Of a stretch of DNA of 64,000 bases, positions 23,240 to 35,094 are shown piece after piece. The stretch is taken from the NCBI GenBank assembly GCA_032629725.1, contig JAFEVB010000010.1, forward strand, positions 62,001-126,000. The letters are read 5' to 3'. The notes below the pieces were generated by a model, which had not been told where the DNA came from, made no database searches, and saw nothing but the letters and a program-made list of their open reading frames with translations. Every line of letters starts with the position of its first letter. The stretch's first letter is position 1. This DNA comes from Gremmenia infestans. Taxonomy: Eukaryota; Ascomycota; Leotiomycetes; Helotiales; Hamatocanthoscyphaceae. The translations under genes and the position numbers were made by a program.

Positions 23240-23696
23240 GAGCTTAATCAGGGAGATTGGCAATATGATACTATGTATATAAACATAGTAAGATATTGAA
23301 GAATCCCTCTTGTATTCTACGCAAGTTCAAACGCGGAAAATGTTTAACTTTCCTCCAGGGAAAAGGCTTGCGCATAGTTTATAACATACAAATATTTACC
23401 ATAAAATATCCCCCAACCACAACCCAAGCCAAGACAAAGACAGGGAATTAAAAAGCTGCCCAGGGTAAAATCCTCATTGTCTACCTACCATACACGCAAA
23501 AGCATGGCATCACACCAAGACGCCGTGCCTAACGCTCGCCCCATAGAAAATGCCTCAAAGATAACTATATAATACTATACATCCCCTCCCATACCCCACC
23601 CAATCCCATGCTCATTCCTGATTCCGATCCTCGACTCGGCCTTTCTCCTTTCCTTTCCTTTATTCAGGATATCAATATCCCATGCGCGTTTATAAT
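23240..23696. other. Intergenic between convergent genes
   Basis: Shared 3' flank of MED4 and the TM9 gene. No gene is seen. Confidence 0.45.
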
Positions 23697-25717
23697 CTAA
23701 TCGATTTTGATGGACCCGTAGATCTTCTGCACGAATGCCCAGCTAGCGAAGAAGCCAATGGAGCCTAGAATAGAATTGTTAGTATTGGGGCTGTACTGTA
23801 TGTATTTCGGGGAAGGAAGGATGGGGGTGACGTACCAGTGAGAATAAAGAACAAGAAAGAAATCAATGCGCTGTACCCGATGTACAGCACGCTCCCGGCT
23901 AGTCCACCGAGCTGTAATTTTGTGACCCAATAAATCAGCGCATTGGCAAAGACGTAGAATGCTGAGGCGCCGGCAGTCATAAACGCCCTCCAATGCCAGT
24001 GATAATTCTCACTACAGAGCAAGAAGTACACCATGAGCACCGTGACAGCCGCACACGTGATGATCATAAGGCCGTAGCAGAGGAACAGGAAGCCGAACAT
24101 GTAGTAGACCTTGCTGAACCAGATGGAGGACATGATGAAGTAGAGCTCGACGAAGATGGCTCCGAAGGGTAAGATGCCGACGAGGAGCATGGAGGGAATG
24201 GGACGCATGTATGTTGTGCTTGTGGGGATTTGACGCGGGATCTGGTTGGTGCGGACCGGGGCTTGGATGGCGGGTTGGCGGAAACCGACCCAAGAGCCTG
24301 CAAAGGAGAGTGGGACAGAGATCAGGAACCAGATACAGACGATGACGAGCATGGTGGTGAAGGGGACGGCGCCGGAGGATTCCTTGCCCCAAAGGAACAG
24401 GTTCAGCAGGAAGAAGGTGCTGAAGACGATTCCGGGGACTAAGAGGGGAGTTAGGGCAATGTTGAGCTTCCAGGCTTCGCCGCCGAAGGCTTTGTAGACA
24501 CGTGCTGAGGTGTAACCGCCGATGAAGCCAAGAACTGTATAGAGAAGCACCATAATAGTTCCTAGAGATCCACGGTTTGAGGGAGATAGGAATCCGAGAA
24601 GTGCAAAGGCAATTGTGAAGCCAGTCATGACGAAAAGCTGGGCACCATTGCCAAGGAACACACTCAGAATGAGGGGTGAGTTAGGGGTACGGAAAACATC
24701 CCCGTGGACCAGTTTCCAGCCAGAATCTTCTTGTACACCATCTTCAACTGCAGATGTTCCAGACAAGTCGTCTAGATTGATCGAGTCCAAGCGGTTGTAT
24801 CTCTGAATATCCTTTCTCAATGTTCGCAGAAGAATCGAGACTACCGTGATGGTCAAGAAGACAACAATGACAGCAGAGTTGATGAGCGAGAACCAGTGAA
24901 TCTTTGGGTCAAATACATGCAAGTATTTATCCCACCTCGTAGCCCAAGCAGTTGGCGATTCTCTCCAGTATATGCCATACGTGAAAGAGGTGACTGTCTC
25001 CCCAGTTTCCGACAGCGTGAGAGGCGGGCTTCCCCATCCACAATGTCCTTGGGAATTTATGGCGCCTCCATCACCATCCGACTTTGTCGATCTCGAATCC
25101 GGTTGAACAATGACACCAACCACGCGATAATTCCCTTCCGTTACTTGATGGTAGTCGATAATAATGTCGTAGTGATTGTTCAGGTGCATCTCCTTCTCGT
25201 CATTCGATCCCAATGCAAATCCTTGGCTGTAGAACTTCGTCTGCGTAACCTCATCCTCGATCAACTGTCCAGCAGGTAAACCATCAATAAGCCAATTCAA
25301 CGCGAACCCCTGAGCTATCCTCCGGTTGACGAAATGCGCCGAGGGTTGGTCGAACTTCACATCGTCGCATAGCATTACGCAGGTGTCGTTATGTAGCATC
25401 TTGAGATCGAAAGGTGAAGTCATTATCCGGTCGCCAAATAATATGCTTCCCAAGCTCTCAGAGACATATTTCGGCTCTGGCTCCGGTCTGCAGAAGTGAA
25501 AGGCTGGATGGTAGTAGTCGAAGGATACCACAGATCGCAGAGTTCCTTCTGTCCCCGACCCGACTGGTGTGAGGCGGTTTACGTTCAGTGGCACTTTGTC
25601 TCCTTCTTTGTATGAGGTTGGCGCAACACCTGGGAGGTAGAAAGCGGTTAATAGTTCTGGAGCCGCGAGGAGTGTCGCTAGGAGCGCCGCGGAGGGCGAG
25701 AGGTCTCGTAAACGCAT
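23697..25717 (-). CDS. Transmembrane 9 superfamily (EMP70/TMN) protein, 649 aa
   Basis: Exon 1 is 25717-23836 and exon 2 is 23764-23697, with a 71-base intron (GTACGT..TTCTAG) that must be removed to reach the true end. A signal peptide covers about residues 1-25. A lumenal domain of about 260 residues includes the typical LGSILFGDRI and MLCDDVKF blocks. Nine membrane segments follow. The spliced C-terminus ends in KID after GFFASWAFVQKIYGS, matching the KxD/E signal by which TM9 proteins bind COPI and stay in the Golgi. Family members act in endosome/Golgi sorting and adhesion. Without splicing, the ORF runs into an unrelated tail (TSPPSFLPRNTY). Confidence 0.93.
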
Positions 25718-26192
25718 TGTGATTGATGGTTGGTGTATCTGTGTTATGAAGGAAGAAATCAGTAAAAGTTGAGCGAGTTGTAGAGATAAAGAAATGTGAC
25801 GTTTTGAAGGATTCGGATTCTATTCCAGGGTGCACCAGGTGTCCTAAAAGAGCTTACTCACTTGTACGAATTACGTGGGTTTAGACCGGGCCTAACTGGA
25901 CAGTCAGAGCCAGAGAAAATGTGGGTAGTATTATTCACTCATATGAGAGCGATTGGACCAAGACGTGTGTGAAGGATCTGGAAGTGAGGATTCTGGTGAG
26001 CGTATACTTGTAGAATAAAGTAATTAATTATAAGACGCGTGTTGTAGCTTTCGCCGGATCCAAATATCTGGCTCCTTGTTAAGGTTTCGGAGAATCGTTT
26101 CACCGGCTGCTCTTCCTCTTCTCAAATTTTATTTTATTTTCCTGCCAAGCCGAGCACTTGTATTTTCAAATTATACAAACAACCAAAAGAAA
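25718..26192. promoter_or_regulatory. Divergent promoter between TM9 gene and LCP5
   Basis: 475 bases separate the two divergent starts. No gene is supported. An open frame continuous with LCP5 begins at an upstream ATG (26076), giving 39 hydrophobic/basic extra residues, but the ATG at 26193 has the better context (AGAAAATGGCA). Confidence 0.5.
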
Positions 26193-27293
26193 ATGGCACC
26201 ACAAACCTCTTTCCCGGCATTGCTGGAAAGTCTCACGCAAGCATTGTCATCAGCATCTGAATCAACAGAAAAGTTATCCGCGCCGATTCCCCCCAAAGAT
26301 GGAATCTCCCTGCTCGATGTCAAGAACGAGCTTTTTCTCTCCTACCTACAAAACCTAGTCTTCCTTATTCTCCTCAAACTACGGAATCGCAAGAGCAGCA
26401 GCTCGGAGGATGAGGAGGAAGCCGATTCTTTAGACGAACACGTCGTCAACAAACTTGTCGAATTACAAGTCTATCTAGAGAAGGGAGTGCGGCCACTAGA
26501 AAACCGTCTGAAGTACCAAATTGACAAAGTGCTGCGCGCGGCAGAGGATTCGAAACGAACTGAAGATGCCTCGAAACCTAAGATGAATGGGAAACTGTCT
26601 CGGCATGATGATAGTTCAGAAGAGGAGGGGTCTGAAAATGACGATGCAGAACTAGACAACGGCGCTGCCCTTGACCAAATCGACGACCAACAACACATGC
26701 CCAACCCAACTGCATTTACCCGAGTCGCAGTAGGCGCAGATGATAGAGAAAGTGCAAGGGATGGAGTGTACAAACCGCCTCGTATTCAAGCTACTGCTAT
26801 GCCTACCACCACCGGACCACGAGAGAAGACGGACAAGAAAGCCAATAAATCAGCCACGCTCGAGGAATTCGTCAATACGGAGCTCTCTGCCGCTCCGTTC
26901 GCAGAGCCTAGTATAGGAACTACTACGATTGCTGGTGGCAGAAGAAGAAAGAGTGAGAAACAACTGAATGACGAAGCTGAGAGGAAGGAGTATGAGGAGA
27001 AGAACTACGTGCGATTGCCAAAGGAGAGTAAGAAGGAGAGGGCCAAACATAAGGGTGGGAAGGATGCGGGGTATGGTGGGGAAGAGTGGAGGGGGCTTGG
27101 GGAGGGTATTGATCGCATCGAGAGGTTGACTAAGAGGAAGGGTGGGGAGGGACGAAATGTGTTGGAGAAGAGTCGCAAGAGGGCTAATGAGGATGGGCCG
27201 AAGGGGAGCGGAGGTGGGGTGGAGGTTGGGCAGGGCTTTCAGAAACGGTTGAAGGCTTTGGATGGTGGGAGGAGAGATAGGGGAAAGAAGTAG
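26193..27293 (+). CDS. lcp5: Sas10/Utp3/C1D family protein, Lcp5/neuroguidin type
   Basis: This is a single-exon 366-residue protein. The Sas10/C1D domain spans about residues 10-115, with LLDVKNELFLSYLQNL and the diagnostic VYLEKGVRPLENRLKYQIDK block. An acidic Ser/Glu/Asp stretch follows (around 150-170), then the FTRVAVG and YKPPRIQATAMP region typical of Lcp5/neuroguidin, then a Lys/Arg-rich C-terminus for nucleolar localisation. Lcp5 is part of the U3 snoRNP/SSU processome in 18S rRNA maturation. The upstream ATG at 26076 is an alternative start but seems unlikely. Confidence 0.9.
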   Translation: MAPQTSFPALLESLTQALSSASESTEKLSAPIPPKDGISLLDVKNELFLSYLQNLVFLILLKLRNRKSSSSEDEEEADSLDEHVVNKLVELQVYLEKGVRPLENRLKYQIDKVLRAAEDSKRTEDASKPKMNGKLSRHDDSSEEEGSENDDAELDNGAALDQIDDQQHMPNPTAFTRVAVGADDRESARDGVYKPPRIQATAMPTTTGPREKTDKKANKSATLEEFVNTELSAAPFAEPSIGTTTIAGGRRRKSEKQLNDEAERKEYEEKNYVRLPKESKKERAKHKGGKDAGYGGEEWRGLGEGIDRIERLTKRKGGEGRNVLEKSRKRANEDGPKGSGGGVEVGQGFQKRLKALDGGRRDRGKK

Positions 27294-27477
27294 GCTGGTT
27301 GAAGTGATCAAAAGCGGTATTCAGAATATCATACGAGAACGAGACAGAGTCGTGCCTTGATTCGGCGCGTCAAGAACAGGAGCCTCAGTCAGAGTGTTTT
27401 GCAATACTTGAAATGTTTCAACATGATGAATTCTAGTATTACGAGCATTGCTCTCCACTTAGCCATTCTATGCGTCC

Positions 27478-28483
27478 TTATGTCCAATAGTATGAAAATT
27501 GCGTTGTCCCCATCATGTCATCCCCAAATGCCTCCGCCTTCCCTTGACCCCCAGCACCCGCACACACAACCAATGGTAAAAAGTGCTCTTCCCCACCAAT
27601 AGGATGTGCCTCCTTAGCACCAACCCACTCCCTCCAGCCCTCGAGCGCCTTGGCCCTCTCCCCCACATCCTCTGTTTTCACAGTCGCAGTAAGCCTATCA
27701 CTCCACTCCTTATTCCTCTTCTTGAACCCCGGATCATTCGTGCCCCCGGAAAACATGATACGCAGATTGTGGAAGGTAGGCATTCCTGAGCCGATGATGG
27801 CGACGCCCGAGTCGCGGAGGGGCGCTAGAGCTTGTCCCATGGCGTAGTGTTGGGCGGGAGAGTTGGTAGAGAGGACGGAGAGCTGGATTACTGGGATGTC
27901 GGCTTTAGGATTGATGAGCAGCATGGGGACGAATACTCCGTGATCCCATCCTGTTACGTATCAGCACTTGCCCTCTCTTCAGATTTGATCTGGGAAAAGG
28001 GTATATACCTCTCTCACTATCCATCTCAGGACTCATCCCCGCCTTCTCAAGCAGCTCATACACCTCCGCTGCCACTTCCGGACTGCCTGGCGCATCGTAC
28101 TTCAACTTATACGTCTCGGGCGGAAACCCGCCATAATCGTAATACAGCTTATGCTTCTTCCCATTGCTGATGGTCGGTCTGCGCTCGCTCCAGTGGGCGG
28201 TTACGAGTACAATGGCTCGTGGTGCCGAGGGGGTGCCGAGACCTAGGACGGAGGGGATCTTGGTGGTCATGGATTTGATGAGCTGGTAGTGGTCGGGGTC
28301 GTTCATGAGGGGCATGGGGCCGCCGCCGTGGCAGACTGAGATTGCGGGGGCGCGAGGCATGGTGCTGTAATGGGAGGGCGAGGTTTGGTTGAGGGAACAG
28401 GTAGGTAGGTTGTGGAAAGTAGGTTGCTGGAATAGTCTCGCTGCAGAGAGGAGAGCGGCGGTGGTAGTGTTGCGGAACTGCAT
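27478..28483 (-). CDS. LigB/DODA-type extradiol ring-opening dioxygenase (315 aa)
   Basis: Exons 28483-28009 and 27950-27478 are separated by a 58-base intron (GTATAT..AACAG). Metal ligands of the class III extradiol family are visible: His in SVCHGGGP, His in VTAHWSE, and His in the spliced WDHGVFVP, plus IGSGMPTFHNLR near the end. These enzymes (4,5-DOPA dioxygenase-like) open catecholic rings with Fe(II) or Zn(II). The start is uncertain: 28483 adds a basic, Arg/Leu/Ser-rich 41-residue leader that resembles a mitochondrial presequence, while 28360 (MPRAPAISVCHG) gives a 274-residue cytosolic form typical of the family. It is convergent with LCP5, with about 180 bases between the stops. Confidence 0.87.
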
Positions 28484-28808
28484 ACAGATTAAGCACTGTG
28501 AGTTATATATATATATAGCAAGGTATGTGTAGCAAAGGGAGGTAGCAGGTGGTTGTAAAACCATGTCTTTATTCTAGGCGTATGTACGATTAGAGAGGGA
28601 AATAGGAATAGATTGTAAATCTACTTGAGCCCCCGCGGTGCGGAATCGTACCGGATAGGTCAGCTCGAGGTCAGCTTGAGGTCAGCATTTCATAATGAAT
28701 GTGCACCGGATGATTGCGGCCGCTAGCTTAGGATGTATACGGTTACGGTATGGGGACTATTCGGCTCCCACCTCTAAGTACCATAGGTAGCTATCAAACA
28801 TACCATCC

Positions 28809-29801
28809 TCAATCTTCTTGGTCAATCCTTTTACCTCTACAGATTCTCTCCTCCCTCTCCTCCAAGAAGAATCTCAACATAACCTGTGCAGCCCAAATAG
28901 CGTCGTCTTGCGCATCCACAGCTTTCAACGACTGCTCCATGAACGTCTCATCCCAAACTGCCTTTCCAAACACCTTTACAGTTTCTCCATTCACAAACCT
29001 ATCAAACTCAGCATGTCCCTGATACGTCAACACTCTTCCCTTCTTCCAGACCCCTTGCAGAGAACAGTGGTGCGAGCTCCCAATGGAGTGGAAGCCCTCG
29101 GGCAGACCAGACAAGTCGACGTGATCCGCGTGGACGAATTGCAAGCGCAATTGATTTGCATGAAGAGGATTCGATGTCACGGGGCCGAAGTTGGAGATAA
29201 ATGCTGAGGAGAGAGTAGTAGGGTGCACGCCTAACTCCCAGCCTTTTGGGTCCCGGCAGACGACGTTCATTTCGAGTGGTGAGAAGAGTACGTGGCAGAG
29301 AAGCTGGTGGCCAAAGCAGGAGCCAAAGATTTTGATCCTGGGGTGAGAGGTATAAATTCCTAGTCTTGCTATTAGTTGGTGTCTTCAGCGGAGAAAAAGA
29401 TAAAAGTACTTCTGCAGAAGTCTGTAAGAGAGGTGATCCAAGGTGCATCGTCGTATGCTGAAGCTGCTGTATTGATGTTTAGCAAGGGTCTTGTTCTCTC
29501 GCTCTTCTTGAATTATTCCTTGATCCCAGTCTCGGCTTTGGGGGCACAGAAATATGAACCTACCTGATCCAGTGATAATTATACCATTTAGAGTCGGAAG
29601 CTCTTCAAGTGATGGAAATTGGCCAAGGACAGAATCAAATTTGCTGAACTCGAGGTTTAATTTAGAGAGCTCTGGGCTAGTACTGGCTGCATCTCGGAGT
29701 AAATCTGCGAAGATGTCACTGTAAAGTCCTCTCTCGGAGTACACATTTGGTACGGGCGTATCGCAATCAAGAATCGCGATACGTAGACTTCTCGGGGACA
29801 T
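28809..29801 (-). CDS. Class I glutamine amidotransferase-like protein (281 aa)
   Basis: Exons 29801-29564, 29466-29410 and 29359-28809. The introns are 29563-29467 (GTAGGT..ACAG) and 29409-29360 (GTACTT..CTAG). N-terminus MSPRSLRIAILDCDTPVP, then GIIITGS (oxyanion strand), then the nucleophile elbow GSCFGHQLL with catalytic Cys, and late TYQGHAEFD with catalytic His and Glu. This matches stand-alone GATase1 proteins related to GMP synthase amidotransferase domains (yeast YLR126C-like); the amide donor and acceptor are unknown. The first acceptor is a NAGNAG pair (ACAGCAG at 29471-29464), so two proteins differing by one Ala are possible. Confidence 0.88.
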
Positions 29802-30227
29802 CAGATGCGAGATTTGTCGCGTAAGAATGCGTCGGTCTCATCCATGTTTTCTATAGTGCAAATGCTGAAAGAAATATATGGACTTATCACGACCTTTTCC
29901 CAAGCCCAAGGCTCCCCACTTTCGAGGGTATCGGAGCGATAAGCAGATTGATGAAGCAGTAACCAGACAGACTACTGCCGCTGTCACATAAAGCTTCGAC
30001 CACTAGACTGGACTGTATCGACAAAAGGGGAAATCCTATGCGTGCACGTGACGACGTGATTGATTGTTTTTAGTCATTTTATATTGCATTTCTTCCGTAC
30101 TACCATTCTTACCAAAATAGTTTTGGGGTACTTCAAAGTTCCACTATACAAGCAAGTGCATTCAATTTCCCATGCTTTCTTCGGGGGTCGCTTCACCAAC
30201 ATGGAATGCAGCAACAATTTTCTACTC
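29802..30227. other. Intergenic, no gene seen
   Basis: This is the upstream side of the amidotransferase gene and the 3' flank of a possible small gene. Nothing else is supported. Confidence 0.4.
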
Positions 30228-30534
30228 CTACAACTTTTCAGCCCTTGTGGGTTCCCATTTCGATTTCTCCAGCTTCTCTGACAAGGTCAACTCCGCCGTG
30301 GACGTCTCATATGCCCACCTCAAAAGTTGCTGCCCCTGCTCGTAGTTGTTGATCTTTCCCGCGAGCTGCTGATGTGTTTCAACATCTCGTTCTGCAGGTT
30401 GTTGTGAGAGTGTCGGAATTGGTAATTGAATACTTCACGAAAAACTATCAGCAGCATCTCTAGAAAGTTTAGCGACATATTTCTTACACGTGGCCAGATT
30501 TATTTGTACGTTCCTTGCGCTCGGTCTGTGCCAT
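30228..30534 (-). CDS. Possible small spliced protein (62 aa), unknown
   Basis: Exon 1 is 30534-30510 (MAQTERKE plus one base) and exon 2 is 30391-30228, with a 118-base intron (GTACAA..CTGCAG). Splicing restores one open frame that begins MAQTERKEQRDVETHQQ and ends in WEPTRAEKL. It is rich in Gln, Glu, Lys and Leu with helix character, and has the residue balance of real coding sequence. Neither the exon nor the protein matches a family I know. Short length and a non-consensus donor keep confidence moderate; transcript evidence would settle it. Confidence 0.4.
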
Positions 30535-31976
30535 TTGATGTTTGAATGATCTTCAGAGTTCTCTTTGGATCAAGTCTTCTAGGGTCGAGTAAGCTATGAG
30601 CGTGTGGATTGCTTACATCTCAACGGTGGTGGTGTTTCAAGATTATTGATCCAGGAGATCAATGCGAGGGGCGAGATATATAGCCATATATGCGCCATAT
30701 ATAAAAGATACTCGACCGCTACACCAGCAACAAGTGAGGCTGCCATGCAACAGAAAAGCGCAGTTCTACTTTTACTGGCAATTTCATCGGCTTATTTAGT
30801 TCGACTTTCTCATCATTGTGGCTTCATGTCCGGATGAATTGTAGTTTCTAGGGTGCTTATGCAACATTGTGCATTGGTCGAGGCACAACATGCAAATAAC
30901 TACCTGGGTCGAACGTGCCGGTTTACACAAGAACGCTTTCTATCGGTCCAACGTGTTACTCAGTCTATTTAGCGTACGTTCTATGGTATGTTGAGCACGT
31001 ACTGCACAAGTACCTAACACTGTGACGCAGTACAAGACCCCTAGTATACGCACGCATGTCTGCTTACATGCATATCTGACAGTCAAGCTATCAAACTAAT
31101 TGCGACACCAGCTGCACCCCAGCAATGTCTATTTTCCCTTCGTGGATATCACATGACTATTTGCCCATGCGCGAAGCCGCCTTCTCGCGCTTTTCATCCC
31201 TTCGCATTGGGTCAATGTGTGGGGGTTCTGCAGTCATCATGCAAGTATGCTTCGATCCTTAATTGTTCCAGAGCAGTGTCGGACAGTCAACAAGCAGCCT
31301 TCTCACCGATCGCATATTACCCCATTACGATTTTCAGGGTACAGTGCCACAGTGAGCTGGCATCTGTACAGTGTACACTTTCGCCGGATGAGATAGGATC
31401 CTTCCGTTTACAGTACTAATCGGTGTGGACAAAAAGAAATTTCCCTTCTCCCGTATTCGTACATTTGGCATCCTTTCGGAATGGGATTGATCACAATATG
31501 CTTTCATGTGGTGGTGCAAGGCCAGCCGATGGTGTAACTGTGCAAGTGAGTGCATTTACCAGAAACCCTCGTGGCCAGTCAAAAATTCCACCCAGCTTTA
31601 GTAGGGCTCAAATTGGATAGCTGGTTGCACGAATACATCCCTCGCTGACAACCTCGAGTTCCACAAAGCAGACCCTGAATTGAACCCTGTTCTTGTAACC
31701 TCCGCTTATGGTGCAGATACCGTGTTCTATCGCCATGGTATGGTATGGTTCGGTACCAGCTGAGCTGCGCTTGGCGAGTGAACACTAGGGTTCAGGGTGT
31801 ACACAACAGATGGTTCCAATCCCACACTGCCCTCCCAACACCAAGTTCCTCGTGTCTTCAGACCACCAGTCTGTACTCAGGAACACAAGGCAAGACAAGC
31901 TTGCACTATCCACAATAGCTTTCCATGTCATCCATATATATATATATGAAATCTCAAACCTCCTCCATATTAGCAC
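30535..31976. other. Intergenic, no gene seen
   Basis: No supported gene in about 1.4 kb. The stretch includes imperfect TATATA strings near 30677-30705 and a (TA)n tract at about 31936-31947. Confidence 0.4.
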
Positions 31977-32776
31977 TTAGATCATACCCGTAGCCCCAGC
32001 TCCCGGCTCTCTCATCATGCATTTCCACATCACCGGCCCCTCTGGCGTCTGCGTAACCATATCCTCGATATCCACCCATCCACACTTCAGATAAAGCGGG
32101 TGCCCAAGCTCCGTAGCCTGTAGATAGACCCTCGCGTGCTCCTTGTCCGCATCTACCAGGAAGCGCGTTAGGAGCATTTTACCCAAGCCGAGCCGCTGGT
32201 ATGAGGGATGTACGCAGAGGACGTTGAGATCTGGGATGTGGCAGTTAGTTATAGAGATGTGGAGTTTGGGGTGGGCTGCCTCAGGGAAAAGGGTGGAGGG
32301 GGAGGAGGGAATATACAGTAGTCTTTCTCATAAGAAGCATGTTTCGCATGATACGCATCCATTTGCTCAAACCAGTGCACCAATGTCTGCATATCCGTGC
32401 CCTCGGGCGGCTCTCCTTCAAAATCCCCTTTGGAATCTACAGGACCCGGGTACCGGACTTTCGCAAAAGCTACGATTTTACTAGAAAAGAATTTATCAGA
32501 ATCCTGTCTCTCGAGCAAACGTTCTGATTGGAAGAGAAAAGGAAAGAAGAAAAAAAAGGAGGGGTTTAGCTACCTGCTATACACATCGGTAATTTTGTAA
32601 TACACCTCCCCCGCACGTGAGAATTCATGCGCGAGCCATGTACCCCAGTAATCACCGCGGAGGGCAAAGGGCAGGAGGTTGCGTTGGATAGGGTCGTTTT
32701 TATAAGCGAGTGCCATGAGGTGGCCTAACTCGTTCGTGTCTGAGACGGTTGCGGTTTCGAGGCTGAAGTTTGCCAT
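31977..32776 (-). CDS. GNAT-family N-acetyltransferase (206 aa)
   Basis: Exons 32776-32574, 32480-32317 and 32230-31977. The introns are 32573-32481 (GTAGCT..TCTAG) and 32316-32231 (GTATAT..CCCAG). The acetyl-CoA-binding motif A is split across the second junction: LNVLCVHPSYQRLGLGKMLL, with the Q-x-x-G-x-G core. After it come ARVYLQATELGHPLYLKCGW (motif B, with the Tyr) and a short tail. The N-terminal part (ATVSDTNELGHLMALAY) fits the first helix of the fold. The substrate is unknown; fungal relatives acetylate small molecules or amines. Confidence 0.88.
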
Positions 32777-33510
32777 GTTGAGAAGTATTATGGAGTAAGA
32801 TCGATTACTGTACTGGAGGTGGAAGTTGGGGCTGGTTGGAGGTGCGGGGTGAGCTACAGTACTGTATCGTGGATTCGGGATGATCGATCCATCGATCTAT
32901 CTGGTTGTTTGTTTGGGGGTGGTTTTCTTTTATTGGGTGATCTACGGATTATGTAGGCATCTGGGAGGATGTTTTATATGGAAGGAGCGTTCTGTAGTCT
33001 GGTGAGACCTAATGTATGACATGACGACTGCGTTTGGAAGCTGAAGCTTTGGCACGTGTTGTAAGCTGGATAATACAATGGATATTATCTCGGAAAGACG
33101 AAGCGAGTCTAGCTAAGCTGAAAAAAGAATCTGTAATATCTGCTGGCAATACCTAAAGTCTATAGGAGGTCTACAGAAACCCGATATATGGGCTCGATGG
33201 GGTAAAAACGTGAAATCGGAGTTTATCCGCTTCGCTATTTAGCACCTTACCGAATGCAGCTAGCATACCCCCCAAACCCTCTACGATGGTACGAAGCATC
33301 TCCAAGAAGAAACGGAGACTATTTTAGTATAAAATCCTGAACTAAAAAAACCCTATTTTCTATTTTCTCTTCTCTCTCCTTCTCCCTAAACCTAAAGTGA
33401 TCAGCGCGCCCACGGGTTAATTTCAAATATCATTCAAAAGAACATGATTTAGACTCCGGAAATTTAATTTCAGGTCAGATTTTAAATGTCTCTCACTCTC
33501 TATTTTTAAC
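32777..33510. other. Intergenic, no gene seen
   Basis: Upstream region of the GNAT gene and 3' flank of the TauD gene. No gene is supported. Confidence 0.45.
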
Positions 33511-35094
33511 TCATAATTTCAACGATGAAAAACCAGTCTTAAGACGCTCTGCTGCAGTTTCTTGCTTACACGAAGCAGTGAAAACACCTGTCTCCTTCCT
33601 TCTTATATCTTCTTCTATTTCATCCAGCGGATAGAATTCAGGCGTTTTTTGAAACATCGCATCGAATTTGTTCTTGATATCTGATGGTAACTCTGGGGCG
33701 TATTCGGAATCACGAGACCAGATTCTCAACAGATGTCGAGGATTTGATGAATCGTCGATATATCCTCGGCGAGCATGTTGGTGGTGGAGATTGTTAACCC
33801 TGCACAAAATCAGTATGACCATTTCCAGGGCCACGCAATTTGGCATACCATTCAATATCTCCAGCTTGGAGAGCAGTTTCTAAGCAGTACTGTTCGGCTA
33901 TCCACTGCCACCCTCCCAATGCTTCTCGCTCCTCAAATGTAAGTGGAGGATATTTTGTATCTCGGTCGGGAGCCTTCCTCGTCTTAGCACTTGAACACCC
34001 TCAGTGAGGACTTTGGACATAGTTTTATAATTACCTCTGCGTAGCCAATGAAAGTTCTCGTCGAGAAATTCACGAACATCTGTTCGTTCAACCAGTGGAT
34101 GAGCCGTACACCATCTTCCGGGATCCCATTCCTGTTTCGTCTTCAGTATAGGATCTACCAGGATTGTATCGTACTTACGCTGTCCATCTAAATTTTGTAC
34201 CCGCCAAGCGTCTCAGGATGTCGGGACGGTGCTCGGCAAGGTGGTTATATACTTGCCAAGTGCTCGCGACGGTTGATTCTCCACCCGAGTTGGGCACATT
34301 AAGAGCCATCAGGCCCACGATCTCCGAGCCCGCATCGCTGTGGTACATCTGAGCATCGTTATTCTGAGCCGAGACAAATATTTTACCGCGCTGTGAGGCG
34401 TCGATGTTGTTGATGCTCTGGTAATATTTTACGTCAATAGGGAATTCGCCGCAAATACGAGAGAGAGAGAGAGAAAGCATTATACTTTTATATGGCAAAT
34501 ACCGCGCCCAATTCCTTGATCGAGACGTGTATCTGCAACCCATGCATTGAGACCGAGGAAAATGATGATTTGCTCCTCTTTCTCATACTTCTGGATAGGG
34601 AATCCTCTGAGCAGATTCAGGCCGGTCCCTTGATACAAATTCTTCGCAATCCCTCTCAAGGTCGGACCCAGCTGCGGGAGAGGGAAGTTCGATTGCTCGA
34701 TAGCAGATAAAGGCAGCGCAAGCCTCTGGAAAGACTGCAAAAATTAGCATGTTATCAAAGAGACTCACTGCATATAAAAAGTAGCAAGCGTACCTTTGCT
34801 GCGGCATCTATTTCGGCAATCTCAGCGCTTGTGAGAACGTATATATATTTCTCGGCTACTTATATAAGTATGATTGGTTATATTAAAAAGTAGGATATAA
34901 TTACGATGAGCATTGAGATGTTTTCCATCCCATACAAGTGGTCCTGTAAGCCTTTTAGGCCATCCTTCAGGCACATCACCAAAGTCAAAAAGGCTTGGAT
35001 GGGCAGCGTTTGCTGCTTCCCATTCACTTTTCACGAAGAGCGTTCCTGGTGCATCCGTGTACAGTTCATATGGAAGGACCGCAGTTGTTGCCAT
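33511..35094 (-). CDS. TauD/TfdA-type Fe(II)/2-oxoglutarate dioxygenase (416 aa, 7 exons)
   Basis: Exons: 35094-34905, 34855-34794, 34734-34486, 34417-34179, 34131-34035, 33973-33849 and 33799-33511. All phases close and the introns are 47-68 bases. The Fe(II) ligands are in YHSDAGSEIVGL (H-x-D) and the distal His of NNLHHQHARRGYID, followed by the 2-oxoglutarate-binding Arg in LLRIWSRD. The order (WEGK-like start, FPLPQLGPTLRGI, LLRGFP, GGESTVASTWQVYN, RTFIGYAE, VNNL..HAR) is that of fungal TauD proteins, which release sulfite from taurine or other sulfonates, though related members use other acids. It is divergent from a Dal5-family transporter about 1 kb away, which supports a shared uptake-and-breakdown role. 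Intron 3 contains a (GA)n tract. Confidence 0.88.

Noticed and set aside
24012..24392. 126-codon minus-strand frame and opposite plus-strand frames inside the TM9 gene
   Set aside because: They are shadow frames of the membrane-protein coding sequence.
28149..28496. 115-codon frame overlapping the LigB-type dioxygenase
   Set aside because: Composition (Pro/His/Arg-rich) is typical of a shifted reading of the real gene.
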